Source of the DNA: a virus
IMG/VR virus record: IMGVR_UViG_3300013233_000315
Span: 1 to 25,058 of that record
DNA: 25,058 bases
Reading direction: 5' to 3' (one strand)
Both the position numbers and the translations under genes were made by a program. Below the pieces are notes generated by a model. The model was given only the letters and a program-made list of their open reading frames with translations. It made no database searches and had not been told where the DNA came from. Within the stretch, counting starts at the first letter, position 1. Each line of letters opens with the position of its first letter. Below are positions 1 to 5,713 of this stretch, piece by piece.

Positions 1-8
1 TGGTTATT

Positions 9-236
9 ATGTTGGCAGAAAGTGTTAAAGCATACAGGAAAGTTAAGCGTATGTTCCCTAACAACCCGACTACATTCGATGTAGAGGTGCATAGAGAGTT
101 TGGCGGGGAGCATTGGGCACAGGCAAGATATCTTGTACATGGGTTTGGAGATTCGTGTTGGACCAATGATATGGAGAAGGTGATAGAATTTATACGGGAG
201 TCGCTTATCATCCTGAAGTATGAGGATATGTCATGA
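9..236 (+). CDS. Small hypothetical protein
   Basis: A 75-residue soluble protein of mixed charge with no family I recognise. It contains a His/Trp-containing middle segment (FGGEHWAQARYLVHGFGD, about residues 31-48) and an amphipathic C-terminal helix (DMEKVIEFIRESLIIL). The frame is open up to the window edge, so the true start may lie upstream; ATG at 9 is the first one visible and has no clear ribosome binding site inside the window. Its last codons overlap the start of the next gene (ATGA at 233), which supports its being translated. Its base composition is more AT-rich than that of the following gene. Confidence 0.6.
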   Translation: MLAESVKAYRKVKRMFPNNPTTFDVEVHREFGGEHWAQARYLVHGFGDSCWTNDMEKVIEFIRESLIILKYEDMS

Positions 237-943
237 ACAACAAGACCGCCACCCAACTCGCCCTCTGGACGGCCCTCCTACTGGCGCTCGCCGGCAGCAT
301 CCGCCACGTGGCGTGGGCCTTCGCCACTCTGGAGGCCGGCAATATGACCTGGGGATACGTCCAGGCCGCCGCCGTGGACATCGGACTGACCGCCCTGGCC
401 TACGCCATCCAGCAACGACGCCGCGAACGACGTGGCACGCGCACGTTGTGGCTCGGGGTGCTGGTGTTCAGCGGGATCAGCGCATACGCCAACCTGTTGC
501 ACGGGATGTTTTTCGCCAGCGACATCGGGCTGGACGGCTGGACGCTTGCCCGTCCGTTCCTCTTGTCCGCTGTCTTGCCGCTGCTCGTCCTGTACCTGTC
601 CGAAATCATATCGTCGGACGTGCAGCACGCCTACCTGCGCCAGGAACGCGGCAGGCAGGCCGCTGCCCGTGCCGCCCGCAGGCAGCAGGCAGCCGCACGC
701 AAGCAGGCAGCCCATCTGAGCAAGGCCGCTGAGCCGTCCAAGTCGGACACCAAGACTGCCACGCTCTCCAAGTCGGATGCGAAGGCCGTCCTGTTGGACA
801 CGCTTCGGACGCAGCCGGACGCGAAGTCGGACGCGTTGGCCGCTGCCATCGGACGCAGCCGATCGACGATGTATAACTACCTGGACGAGCTTGTCCAGGC
901 CGGACAGGTTAGCCGGAATGGAGGAGGCATCGTTGTCCGATGA
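233..943 (+). CDS. Four-TM membrane protein with C-terminal winged-helix domain
   Basis: A 236-residue protein. Four hydrophobic segments are visible at roughly residues 8-27, 40-57, 71-93 and 104-127, separated by short Arg-rich loops. Next comes a strongly basic, Ala/Arg/Gln-rich helical linker (about 130-160) with repeated SKSD motifs (PSKSD, LSKSD). The C-terminus is a short helix-turn-helix (about 180-236; the stretch IGRSRSTMYNYLDELVQAG looks like a wHTH recognition region). The layout resembles membrane-anchored DNA-binding proteins of plasmids and phages (DUF2637/Spd-like), but I do not recognise a precise family. The start overlaps the preceding stop in an ATGA arrangement. Inference: it may tether phage DNA to the membrane or regulate from it; membrane topology is clear, DNA binding is likely but not proven. 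Confidence 0.75.
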   Translation: MNNKTATQLALWTALLLALAGSIRHVAWAFATLEAGNMTWGYVQAAAVDIGLTALAYAIQQRRRERRGTRTLWLGVLVFSGISAYANLLHGMFFASDIGLDGWTLARPFLLSAVLPLLVLYLSEIISSDVQHAYLRQERGRQAAARAARRQQAAARKQAAHLSKAAEPSKSDTKTATLSKSDAKAVLLDTLRTQPDAKSDALAAAIGRSRSTMYNYLDELVQAGQVSRNGGGIVVR

Positions 944-1005
944 AGGATGAAGAACTATAAGGAATTCTGGATTATATTGTAGCAAGAAACCAGAAAGGAA
1001 ATGGC

Positions 1006-1389
1006 ATGGCTGGTATAATTACGAAAACGGGAAGTGCATACGAATCGCTGTTTAATATTATGAAAGCAGGGGAACCTGTTGGGCTGCATTTGGAATTCTC
1101 TAACGGGCTGGTGTTTAACACAAGAGCTTATCCCTGCAGAATGAGTCTCATATCAGGGAGTTCTGCCGCCGGAGATGTTTTGTATGAAATGTCATTTCGC
1201 ACAAAAGATCTGATCGTAGTAACCCGCATTAATAAAGCTGTAGCAGCAGTAACGATCTGCGGTCAAGATGATGGAAAGATTTTCCTATCTCCATCGTCAG
1301 TGGATGTCTCTTGTGAATTCTCAACTGAACCACAAGAGGTCCTCGACTACAGGAATACAATAACATTCTCGATATTGCTGGCTGCTTGA
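1006..1389 (+). CDS. Hypothetical protein, low-GC
   Basis: A 127-residue protein rich in beta-type sequence (for example the alternating strands around VGLHLEFSNGLVFNTRAY and DLIVVTRINKAVAAVTICG). I recognise no family. The ATG at 1006 is preceded by an AAAGGA-type ribosome binding site; an ATG at 1001 runs into a stop after five codons and is not the start. GC is about 42% on two counted 60-base lines, far below the neighbouring genes, so this stretch looks separately acquired. The encoded C-terminus is hydrophobic (ITFSILLAA). Confidence 0.6.
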   Translation: MAGIITKTGSAYESLFNIMKAGEPVGLHLEFSNGLVFNTRAYPCRMSLISGSSAAGDVLYEMSFRTKDLIVVTRINKAVAAVTICGQDDGKIFLSPSSVDVSCEFSTEPQEVLDYRNTITFSILLAA

Positions 1390-1414
1390 TTGGCATAGAG
1401 AAAGGGAGTAAATC

Positions 1415-1456
1415 ATGACAGAAGAACATAAAAAAGGAGAATTGCATGGATTATAA
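1415..1456 (+). CDS. Possible 13-residue leader mini-ORF
   Basis: ATG at 1415 lies 6 bases after a GGGAG ribosome binding site and opens a 13-codon frame (MTEEHKKGELHGL) whose TAA at 1454-1456 overlaps the start of the next gene at 1446. The frame carries the next gene's own AAAGGAG site inside it. It could act as a translational leader that couples expression of the downstream membrane protein, or it may be chance. Low confidence. Confidence 0.25.
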   Translation: MTEEHKKGELHGL

Positions 1457-1673
1457 CTTTTGGGGGAATTGGCATTTCTGGGCCTGGACATTTGCGGCGT
1501 TATGGTTCGGCGGGTTCATTGGCTTTTGCACGTTTGCGCTGATCGCTGCGGGCGGACACCTTGACCCGCCGCCCCCTGAGCTTATCGCGTGTCCGGCTTG
1601 TGGCTACGAGCAAGACGAAGTGCTGTATTGCCAGCTATGCGGGCATTTGTATAGTCCGTGTGGGTGGGAGTGA
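1446..1673 (+). CDS. Membrane-anchored zinc-ribbon protein
   Basis: A 75-residue protein. The N-terminus is Trp/Phe-rich with one strong transmembrane segment (about residues 12-36), followed by a Pro-rich hinge (DPPPPE). It ends in a zinc ribbon with two CxxC knuckles (Cys49/Cys52 as CPAC and Cys62/Cys65 as CQLC), and a further Cys72 near the end. The AAAGGAG ribosome binding site is ideally spaced from ATG 1446. The predicted form is a small membrane protein with a cytoplasmic zinc-binding tail; its partner is unknown. It lies immediately before another membrane protein, so the two may be co-translated. Confidence 0.65.
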   Translation: MDYNFWGNWHFWAWTFAALWFGGFIGFCTFALIAAGGHLDPPPPELIACPACGYEQDEVLYCQLCGHLYSPCGWE

Positions 1674-1684
1674 GTCGCAGGATA

Positions 1685-2383
1685 ATGCCTGACAGAGTTC
1701 TCCCCGGCCTCTTCCGCGAAACCGCGGCCAGCAGCGACCATCCCCGTCCGGACTTGTGGGTATGGACGCTCCTACCGGCCTTCGGGTGCGTTGGCAGCGT
1801 CCTTGTGCTGGCGTTCTCGGTTGCGGGTGACGTGCTCTTCGGTGTCTACGTTGGCCTGTGGGTGTGGGCCGTCGCGCTGGCATTGCCGTTGGGTCTGTAT
1901 CTGTCGGACGTGCTGAGCTATCACCTGGCCCGTCGCCGCGGCCGTCGTGCCGGTTGGCGCTTGCGTGCATTGGCCGCGGACGAAGCGGGCGAATGGCTCA
2001 TCGGCCAGCGGCAAGCCCTCGCAAGCGGCACTGCCTACGTGGCGCCGGCGGACGCGGGCGAACAGCGATACGCACGATTGAACGCGAATGGCCAGACGCG
2101 GGGACTGTTGCCGATGAACGCGGAGGCTCGCGCAAAGTGGCTCGTGTCCCCAGGGGGCAAGCGCGCGGAGACGGAAGCGGTGTACGCCTTCCTGAAACGC
2201 GCCTACCGCGTGCGCAACGTGGGCCGGCGGGCACACGTGCCGGATGCCATGACCCGCGCGGAGTACGACGCGGTTACGGGGTTCCTCATAGACTGCGGAT
2301 TGATTGAGGATAGCGGCCCTGCGGGGCGCAGGCTCGTCTACCCCACCCTGGCGGAAGCGGAGGGGTGTTTGTGGGCAGACTAG
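1685..2383 (+). CDS. Two-TM protein with soluble C-terminal winged-helix-like domain
   Basis: About 232 residues from ATG 1685; in-frame GTG codons at 1658, 1664 and 1670 are alternatives, and GTG 1670 would give a GTGA overlap with the preceding stop. Two long hydrophobic segments follow in sequence (LLPAFGCVGSVLVLAFSVAG and VYVGLWVWAVALALPLGLYL), then an Arg-rich cytoplasmic anchor (ARRRGRRAGWRLRAL). The C-terminal soluble region ends in a winged-helix-like stretch (MTRAEYDAVTGFLIDCGLIEDSG ... RLVYPT in two pieces). No family is recognised. The architecture parallels the protein at 233-943: membrane anchor, basic linker, small C-terminal DNA-binding-like domain. Confidence 0.65.
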   Translation: MPDRVLPGLFRETAASSDHPRPDLWVWTLLPAFGCVGSVLVLAFSVAGDVLFGVYVGLWVWAVALALPLGLYLSDVLSYHLARRRGRRAGWRLRALAADEAGEWLIGQRQALASGTAYVAPADAGEQRYARLNANGQTRGLLPMNAEARAKWLVSPGGKRAETEAVYAFLKRAYRVRNVGRRAHVPDAMTRAEYDAVTGFLIDCGLIEDSGPAGRRLVYPTLAEAEGCLWAD

Positions 2384-2427
2384 CCTGCCCGGCCCGGCCT
2401 GCCCGGTGTGCCCGGGTGGGCGGGGGG

Positions 2428-2665
2428 ATTGACGGGGCGAGGCTTGGCGAGGCGCAGCATGGCCTGGCTTGGCTGGGCCAGGCGAGGCAAGGCAGGGGAA
2501 CGCGCAATTATCATTGACGCGGCTTGGCGAGGCTTGGCGAGGCGCGGCAAGGCTTGGCACGGCGAGGCGAGGCAAGGGAACACGTCCTTATCACTGACAT
2601 GGCGAGGACGGGCCGGGTGTGGCACGGCACGGCCTGGCGAGGCGGGGCGGGGCAGGGCGAGGAAT
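2428..2665 (+). repeat. GGCNN pentanucleotide array 1, three units
   Basis: Three consecutive units of 13, 12 and 13 pentamers that almost all read GGCNN (2436-2500, 2521-2580, 2601-2665). Units are joined by exactly 20-base linkers (2501-2520 and 2581-2600), so the whole block stays in one 5-base register. The first two pentamer runs end in GGGAA, and the first two letters of each run follow A(T/C)TGAC plus two bases (ATTGAC at 2428 and 2513, ACTGAC at 2593). The linkers share the 3' core ATCAYTGAC. The frames through the array encode only 5-residue-periodic Ala/Arg/Gly-rich peptides with no start site of quality, so I treat it as non-coding. It fills most of the gene-free stretch 2384-2758. 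Because GG recurs every 5 bases, the + strand fits a continuous two-tetrad G-quadruplex pattern. Confidence 0.9.
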
Positions 2666-2674
2666 ACCACACGG

Positions 2675-2687
2675 AAAGGAGGTGGTC
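2675..2687 (+). other. Orphan near-perfect Shine-Dalgarno sequence
   Basis: AAAGGAGGTGGTC differs by one base from the full complement of the 16S 3' end (AAAGGAGGTGATC), yet no ATG, GTG or TTG lies 5-10 bases downstream. It follows directly after GGCNN array 1. The matching position after array 2 carries the working ribosome binding site of the gene at 4052. It may be a relic of a lost gene start or a ribosome-binding regulatory element. Confidence 0.4.
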
Positions 2688-2758
2688 ACACGGGTAAAAC
2701 CAGGACAACAGGGGGCGACTGAAGTCAAAGCAAATTCAACCCAAGAAAGGGGTGTAAC

Positions 2759-3343
2759 ATGGCAGAGATTTTGAGCATACCGGAACCGGACATCAGGGTT
2801 GTGGCATTTCGGATTGCGGGGACAGCACCGCTGATTACGCACAAGTGGAGCGATAAGAACAAGACTGACATCATCGAAAAGCAACAGAAAGCACCGAGTA
2901 AGGGCCGGCCCGTTCGTGACCCGCAGGCGGAGTATGAGGCGTCGATTTACTATTGCAGTGATGGGGGGTACGGTGTCCTTGCGATTGCATTTAGGCAGGC
3001 GATGGTGCGGGCAGCGAAACAGACTGGCATGGCAATGACCGACGCGCGGACGGCGTTTCACGTGCTGGCTGACAGCCAGGATTTGGTGCGCATCGACGGG
3101 GAGCCGTCCATGCGCCAGGATATGGTGCGCATCGGAAGAGGTGTCGCCGACATTCGTTTCCGTGCGCAGTTCGTGGAGTGGGGCGCAACCGTCAACATCC
3201 GCTACAACGCCACGACCATATCGGCTGCGCAGCTTGCCAACCTGCTCATGATAGCTGGGTTTTCGGTTGGCGTTGGGGATTGGAGGCCGGAGCGTTCCGG
3301 CCAGTTCGGTACGTTCTGTATTATCAAGGAGGATAGCGAATGA
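2759..3343 (+). CDS. Conserved phage protein, recombination-region type
   Basis: A 194-residue protein of a type I associate with phage early/recombination modules, with no assured function. Recognisable conserved blocks are IAGTAPLITHKW (about 19-30), RDPQAEYEASIYY (53-65), an alanine-rich helix after a beta strand (LAIAFRQAMVRAAKQTG), MTDARTAFHV and a Gly-rich C-terminal block (SVGVGDWRPERSGQFGTF, about 169-186). The strand-helix start plus a late Gly-rich loop recalls RAMP/Cas7-like folds, but this is only a resemblance. The start is supported by an AAAGGGG ribosome binding site. It forms an ATGA overlap with the next gene, and the pair is bracketed by the two GGCNN arrays. Confidence 0.7.
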   Translation: MAEILSIPEPDIRVVAFRIAGTAPLITHKWSDKNKTDIIEKQQKAPSKGRPVRDPQAEYEASIYYCSDGGYGVLAIAFRQAMVRAAKQTGMAMTDARTAFHVLADSQDLVRIDGEPSMRQDMVRIGRGVADIRFRAQFVEWGATVNIRYNATTISAAQLANLLMIAGFSVGVGDWRPERSGQFGTFCIIKEDSE

Positions 3344-3882
3344 GCGGGATGTTTGTTTACACGTGGCGCAATGGACGGGCGTATTCGACCCCTGCCGAAG
3401 TTGTCGCGGGGGAGTTGGAGCGCATCGCAGAGGATCATAATGGCGCGTTGAGGCCGGAAGACGTTGTAGTTGAATCGCAACCGCAGGATGCCCCTCTGCA
3501 TGATGAGTTCGAGTGGGATGACGCTGCGGCCGGCAAGCAATGGCGCCGTGAACAGGCCGCTGACATGATTCGTGCGCTCAAAATTGCGTATGTGGTCGTG
3601 GGTGACGGGGGCGAGAAAGAGGAGCGTGAAGTGCGTGCCTATTCATCGGTGCGCATGGAAGGCGAACCGAAGCCGGCCTACGTGTCGATCGAGGCGGTCG
3701 TCAACAACGAGGACTATCGTGCGCAGGCCGTCGAGGAATGCCGCCGGTTCCTGCAACAAGCCAGGCGGAAGCTGCAAGAACTGAACGCAGCCGAAACCAA
3801 CCTTGCCGCTGACCGCATCACGCAGGCCTTGCTTGCACTCGAGGAGCCTGCGAGGACTGTAGCGAGGGTTGACGTGGATTGA
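3340..3882 (+). CDS. Conserved phage hypothetical protein
   Basis: A 180-residue protein with a signature block PLHDEFEWDD (about residues 52-61) followed by KQWRREQAADMIRAL, which I recall from phage proteins of unknown function that sit beside recombination genes. The C-terminal third is helical and charged with coiled-coil character (EECRRFLQQARRKLQEL). The ATG overlaps the upstream stop (ATGA), indicating coupled translation. The stop codon TGA (3880-3882) is embedded in the ATTGAC boundary motif that opens GGCNN array 2, so the repeat abuts this gene exactly. Confidence 0.7.
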   Translation: MSGMFVYTWRNGRAYSTPAEVVAGELERIAEDHNGALRPEDVVVESQPQDAPLHDEFEWDDAAAGKQWRREQAADMIRALKIAYVVVGDGGEKEEREVRAYSSVRMEGEPKPAYVSIEAVVNNEDYRAQAVEECRRFLQQARRKLQELNAAETNLAADRITQALLALEEPARTVARVDVD

Positions 3883-4031
3883 CAGGGCGTGGCGGGGATT
3901 GGCTCGGCCGGGCATGGCCGGGCTAGGCGAGGCACGGCAAGGCAGGGGAAGTACGCAATCATCACTGACGGGGCTTGGTGGGGCTGGGCTGGGCACGGCT
4001 TGGCAAGGCCTGGCTGGGCGAGGCAAGGGCA
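3878..4031 (+). repeat. GGCNN pentanucleotide array 2, two units
   Basis: Two units of 13 and 12 pentamers (3886-3950 and 3972-4031), nearly all GGCNN, separated by a 21-base linker (3951-3971). The linker resembles the array 1 linkers (shared TCATCACTGAC against TTATCATTGAC and TTATCACTGAC). The block opens with ATTGAC at 3878-3883, which includes the stop of the upstream gene. The first pentamer run ends GGCAG GGGAA exactly as unit 1 of array 1 does. The array ends 20 bases before the ATG of the nuclease-like gene and supplies most of its 5' leader. The reading frame through it is in phase with that gene, but the ribosome binding site lies downstream of the array. Confidence 0.9.
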
Positions 4032-4051
4032 ACACACAGAGAGGATCACGT

Positions 4052-4399
4052 ATGAGCCAACTTGAGCAAGAGCTACTGTTTCAAATCCGTGCGCTGGGCT
4101 TACCGGAGCCGACACGCGAGTTGCAGATTATCGCCCAACGCCGGTTCCGCTGGGGCTTCGCATGGCCGGAGCGGAGGCTGGCCGTCGAGGTGCAGGGGGA
4201 TATTTGGAGGCGCACTAACGCTGGGCGTAGCGCGGGCCATGCCAACCCGTCGCGTATAGCGAAGGACTACGAGAAGCACAATCTGGTGACGCTGCTCGGC
4301 TGGCGCGTGCTGTACTTCACGCCGGGGATGATACGCAGCGGCAAGGCGGTTGACGTGTTGCAAGTTGCAATTGAGCGATTTAGAGGGAGGGCGACATGA
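4052..4399 (+). CDS. Vsr/DUF559-like PD-(D/E)xK endonuclease-fold protein
   Basis: A 115-residue protein resembling the very-short-patch-repair/DUF559 nuclease fold found in phages. Recognisable parts are the core FAWPERRLAVEVQG (residues 36-49, with Glu46 and Gln48 as the ExK-like pair), a His-containing segment, DYEKHN (72-77) and GWRVLYFTPGMI (83-94). In relatives I remember, the position before FAWP is Asp (FDFAWP); here it is Gly35 (codon GGC), so the metal-binding Asp may be missing. ATG 4052 is chosen because GAGAGGA stands at proper distance; the frame is open further upstream only through the GGCNN array. Its role could be mismatch repair, junction processing or a degenerate homing-type nuclease. 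Confidence 0.7.
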   Translation: MSQLEQELLFQIRALGLPEPTRELQIIAQRRFRWGFAWPERRLAVEVQGDIWRRTNAGRSAGHANPSRIAKDYEKHNLVTLLGWRVLYFTPGMIRSGKAVDVLQVAIERFRGRAT

Positions 4400-4482
4400 A
4401 AGAACTGGCACTGGCGCTATTCGCTGCGCTGTTTGCGGCGGCGTGCATGTGGTGGTATGATCATTATCTGGACTACTTTTAG
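4396..4482 (+). CDS. 28-residue single-TM peptide
   Basis: The ATG overlaps the stop of the nuclease-like gene (ATGA). The frame encodes a 28-residue peptide with one hydrophobic helix (ALALFAALFAAACMWWY) and an acidic/aromatic tail (DHYLDYF). Its size and composition suggest a small membrane peptide; function is unknown. After its TAG the same frame stays open to 4662, but that extension has no supported start. Confidence 0.5.
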   Translation: MKELALALFAALFAAACMWWYDHYLDYF

Positions 4483-4663
4483 AGCGTTGCTGCGTCGTGC
4501 GTGACCCGCGTTCTGCTCACGCAGACACGCCGGGCGACTTCCCTCTTCGCCCTTGACGGCGATGTGGCAGCACTCCTTTCCTTAGGCGTGTGCGGTATTT
4601 GGGTGCAGGGGCAAGCTGCGATGGTCGGGATGGGGTCCGTCGCAAACTACGAAGGAGGTTAAA
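4483..4663 (+). other. Intergenic leader with two hairpins
   Basis: A gap without a convincing gene. Two inverted repeats stand in tandem: TGCGTGA (4498-4504) with TCACGCA (4517-4523), and GGGCGA (4532-4537) with TCGCCC (4547-4552). A GTG at 4501 could open a 53-residue frame ending at 4662, but it has no ribosome binding site and no family resemblance. The stretch ends in GAAGGAGG, which serves the next gene. It may be a structured 5' leader or a small RNA. Confidence 0.35.
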
Positions 4664-5026
4664 ATGTGTGAACCGTCGGAATCATTCAGTGTTGGGGGCG
4701 CGCGAGAGACTTGCGGGCCGGCGTACAAGCAGGCAGAGCCGGACAGTTTGGAGTATGACTTGGAGGCGTTCCGCGAAGCAGCGCGATTATTGCGTACCAA
4801 CCCGCGTGGGTACTGGTTCGATGACTCTATAACGCGCTACCACGCCTACGCCGCCCGCTTGGAGTTCATGGCCCGCGAACTTGTCGGGTTGCGCGCCGAG
4901 AACGCGGGGCTACGTTACATACTGCACAGCGCGTACCATGCTACGACCCTGAACGAGATGGATGTGATTGTGGATCAGGCAGCAAGGCGGTATGGGTACG
5001 ATGTGGTGGACGACGATGCTGAATAG
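4664..5026 (+). CDS. Hypothetical phage protein
   Basis: A 120-residue, acidic, mostly helical protein. The middle contains a helical stretch (YHAYAARLEFMARELVGLRAENAGLRYIL, in two pieces about residues 59-88) with leucine spacing compatible with a coiled coil. Near the end is a D-rich tail (YDVVDDDAE). A strong GAAGGAGG ribosome binding site precedes ATG 4664. It overlaps the next gene by 11 bases. Family not recognised. Confidence 0.6.
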   Translation: MCEPSESFSVGGARETCGPAYKQAEPDSLEYDLEAFREAARLLRTNPRGYWFDDSITRYHAYAARLEFMARELVGLRAENAGLRYILHSAYHATTLNEMDVIVDQAARRYGYDVVDDDAE

Positions 5027-5270
5027 AGCGACTGAGGTGCAAAGACGCGGCGATGACCTCGACGAATGGTTTAGCGCGTTGTCGGATGGCGAGCGGGAGC
5101 AACTTGGCAAGGAACTAAAAGAGGTTTTCGAGGTTGTATTTGACAGTATATCTGAATTTCATGAAGCCATGAGGGACGCCATCGCAGACGCAATCAGCGC
5201 CCTCCAACTGTTTCTCGCAGAGAATGCGTGCGAAAGAACAGAGAGGACGCGTGAAGATGGGACAGATTGA
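5016..5270 (+). CDS. Small acidic helical hypothetical protein
   Basis: 84 residues from ATG 5016, which overlaps the end of the previous gene; in-frame codons upstream from 4968 run inside that gene and lack a ribosome binding site. The sequence is strongly helical and acidic (DDLDEWFSALSDGEREQLGKEL and following). No cysteine cluster or membrane segment is seen, and the function is unknown. It overlaps the next small membrane gene by 14 bases, so this block appears to be one translationally coupled chain. Confidence 0.55.
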   Translation: MLNRATEVQRRGDDLDEWFSALSDGEREQLGKELKEVFEVVFDSISEFHEAMRDAIADAISALQLFLAENACERTERTREDGTD

Positions 5271-5388
5271 GATAATCAAATTGCTCATGTTGCCGCTTGT
5301 TGTCATCCTGGCAATACTTGGCTTGTGGGCCGGCTCTCTGGAGAAACGGATTGAGGTATTGGAGAGAGGGGACGACGATGCCGAGTGA
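5257..5388 (+). CDS. 43-residue single-TM protein
   Basis: ATG 5257 opens a 43-codon frame with an N-terminal hydrophobic helix (IIKLLMLPLVVILAILGLW) followed by a short charged helix (SLEKRIEVLERGDDDAE). A GAGAGGA sequence lies upstream at about the right distance. The layout, one membrane helix with a cytoplasmic coiled tail, recalls small phage membrane peptides, but no function can be given. It overlaps both neighbours, which supports its being a real cistron. Confidence 0.5.
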   Translation: MGQIEIIKLLMLPLVVILAILGLWAGSLEKRIEVLERGDDDAE

Positions 5389-5713
5389 GTCCCGCCACGA
5401 CAAAACCTGCGGCTTCTGTGGTGTTGCGTTCCATGCAAAGCACGTCCTTACCAAGTATTGCTCCCCCTCCTGCAAGCGGCGCGCCAAAGCGAAGCGGGTA
5501 CGGGAGCGGAAGTCCGGGCAAGCCCAACCATGTCATCTGCGACACGGTTGTGAGACGTGCGACACGCTGGCCGACTGCCGGCGGTATATCGCTGCCGGCC
5601 TGCCCGGGAACTGCGAGCAAGTCTGGCCGGTGGATGTGCGCTACGCTGCGGAGCGCGGCGTGCTGGGTGCGCTGTTGGAACTGCGGCCCGAAGCGCGAGG
5701 GGTAGTAGGATGA
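5378..5713 (+). CDS. Double zinc-finger protein
   Basis: 111 residues from ATG 5378, preceded by a GAGAGGGG site. There are two cysteine clusters. The first is Cys11/Cys14 with Cys28/Cys32 (CGFC ... CSPSC), followed by a very basic segment (KRRAKAKRVRERK). The second is Cys52/Cys58/Cys61/Cys67 (PCHLRHGCETC ... C). The first cluster resembles phage FCS/HNH-type zinc ribbons that bind nucleic acid. GC is about 70%, well above the csf genes that follow. The stop overlaps csf1 in an ATGA arrangement, so this protein is translationally coupled to the type IV-B operon and could be an accessory factor; that is inference. Confidence 0.65.
   Translation: MPSESRHDKTCGFCGVAFHAKHVLTKYCSPSCKRRAKAKRVRERKSGQAQPCHLRHGCETCDTLADCRRYIAAGLPGNCEQVWPVDVRYAAERGVLGALLELRPEARGVVG

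Noticed and set aside
278-985. Minus-strand 235-codon frame opposite the four-TM protein
   Set aside because: The + strand frame has membrane segments, a wHTH end and overlaps its neighbour; the antisense frame shows no family features.
2428-4031. GGCNN arrays as a CRISPR array
   Set aside because: The linkers are conserved, not unique, and the repeated part is a 5-base pattern rather than a 28-37 base repeat; only two or three units stand together. No spacer-like diversity.
3869-4051. N-terminal extension of the nuclease-like protein through array 2
   Set aside because: In-frame but composed of the pentamer array; the ribosome binding site and family homology begin at 4052.
2380-4115. Open frames through the GGCNN arrays on both strands (Ala/Arg/Gly- or Pro/Ala-rich peptides of up to about 100 residues)
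   Set aside because: The 5-base period simply yields 5-residue-periodic peptides in several frames at once; no ribosome binding site, no shared product between arrays.
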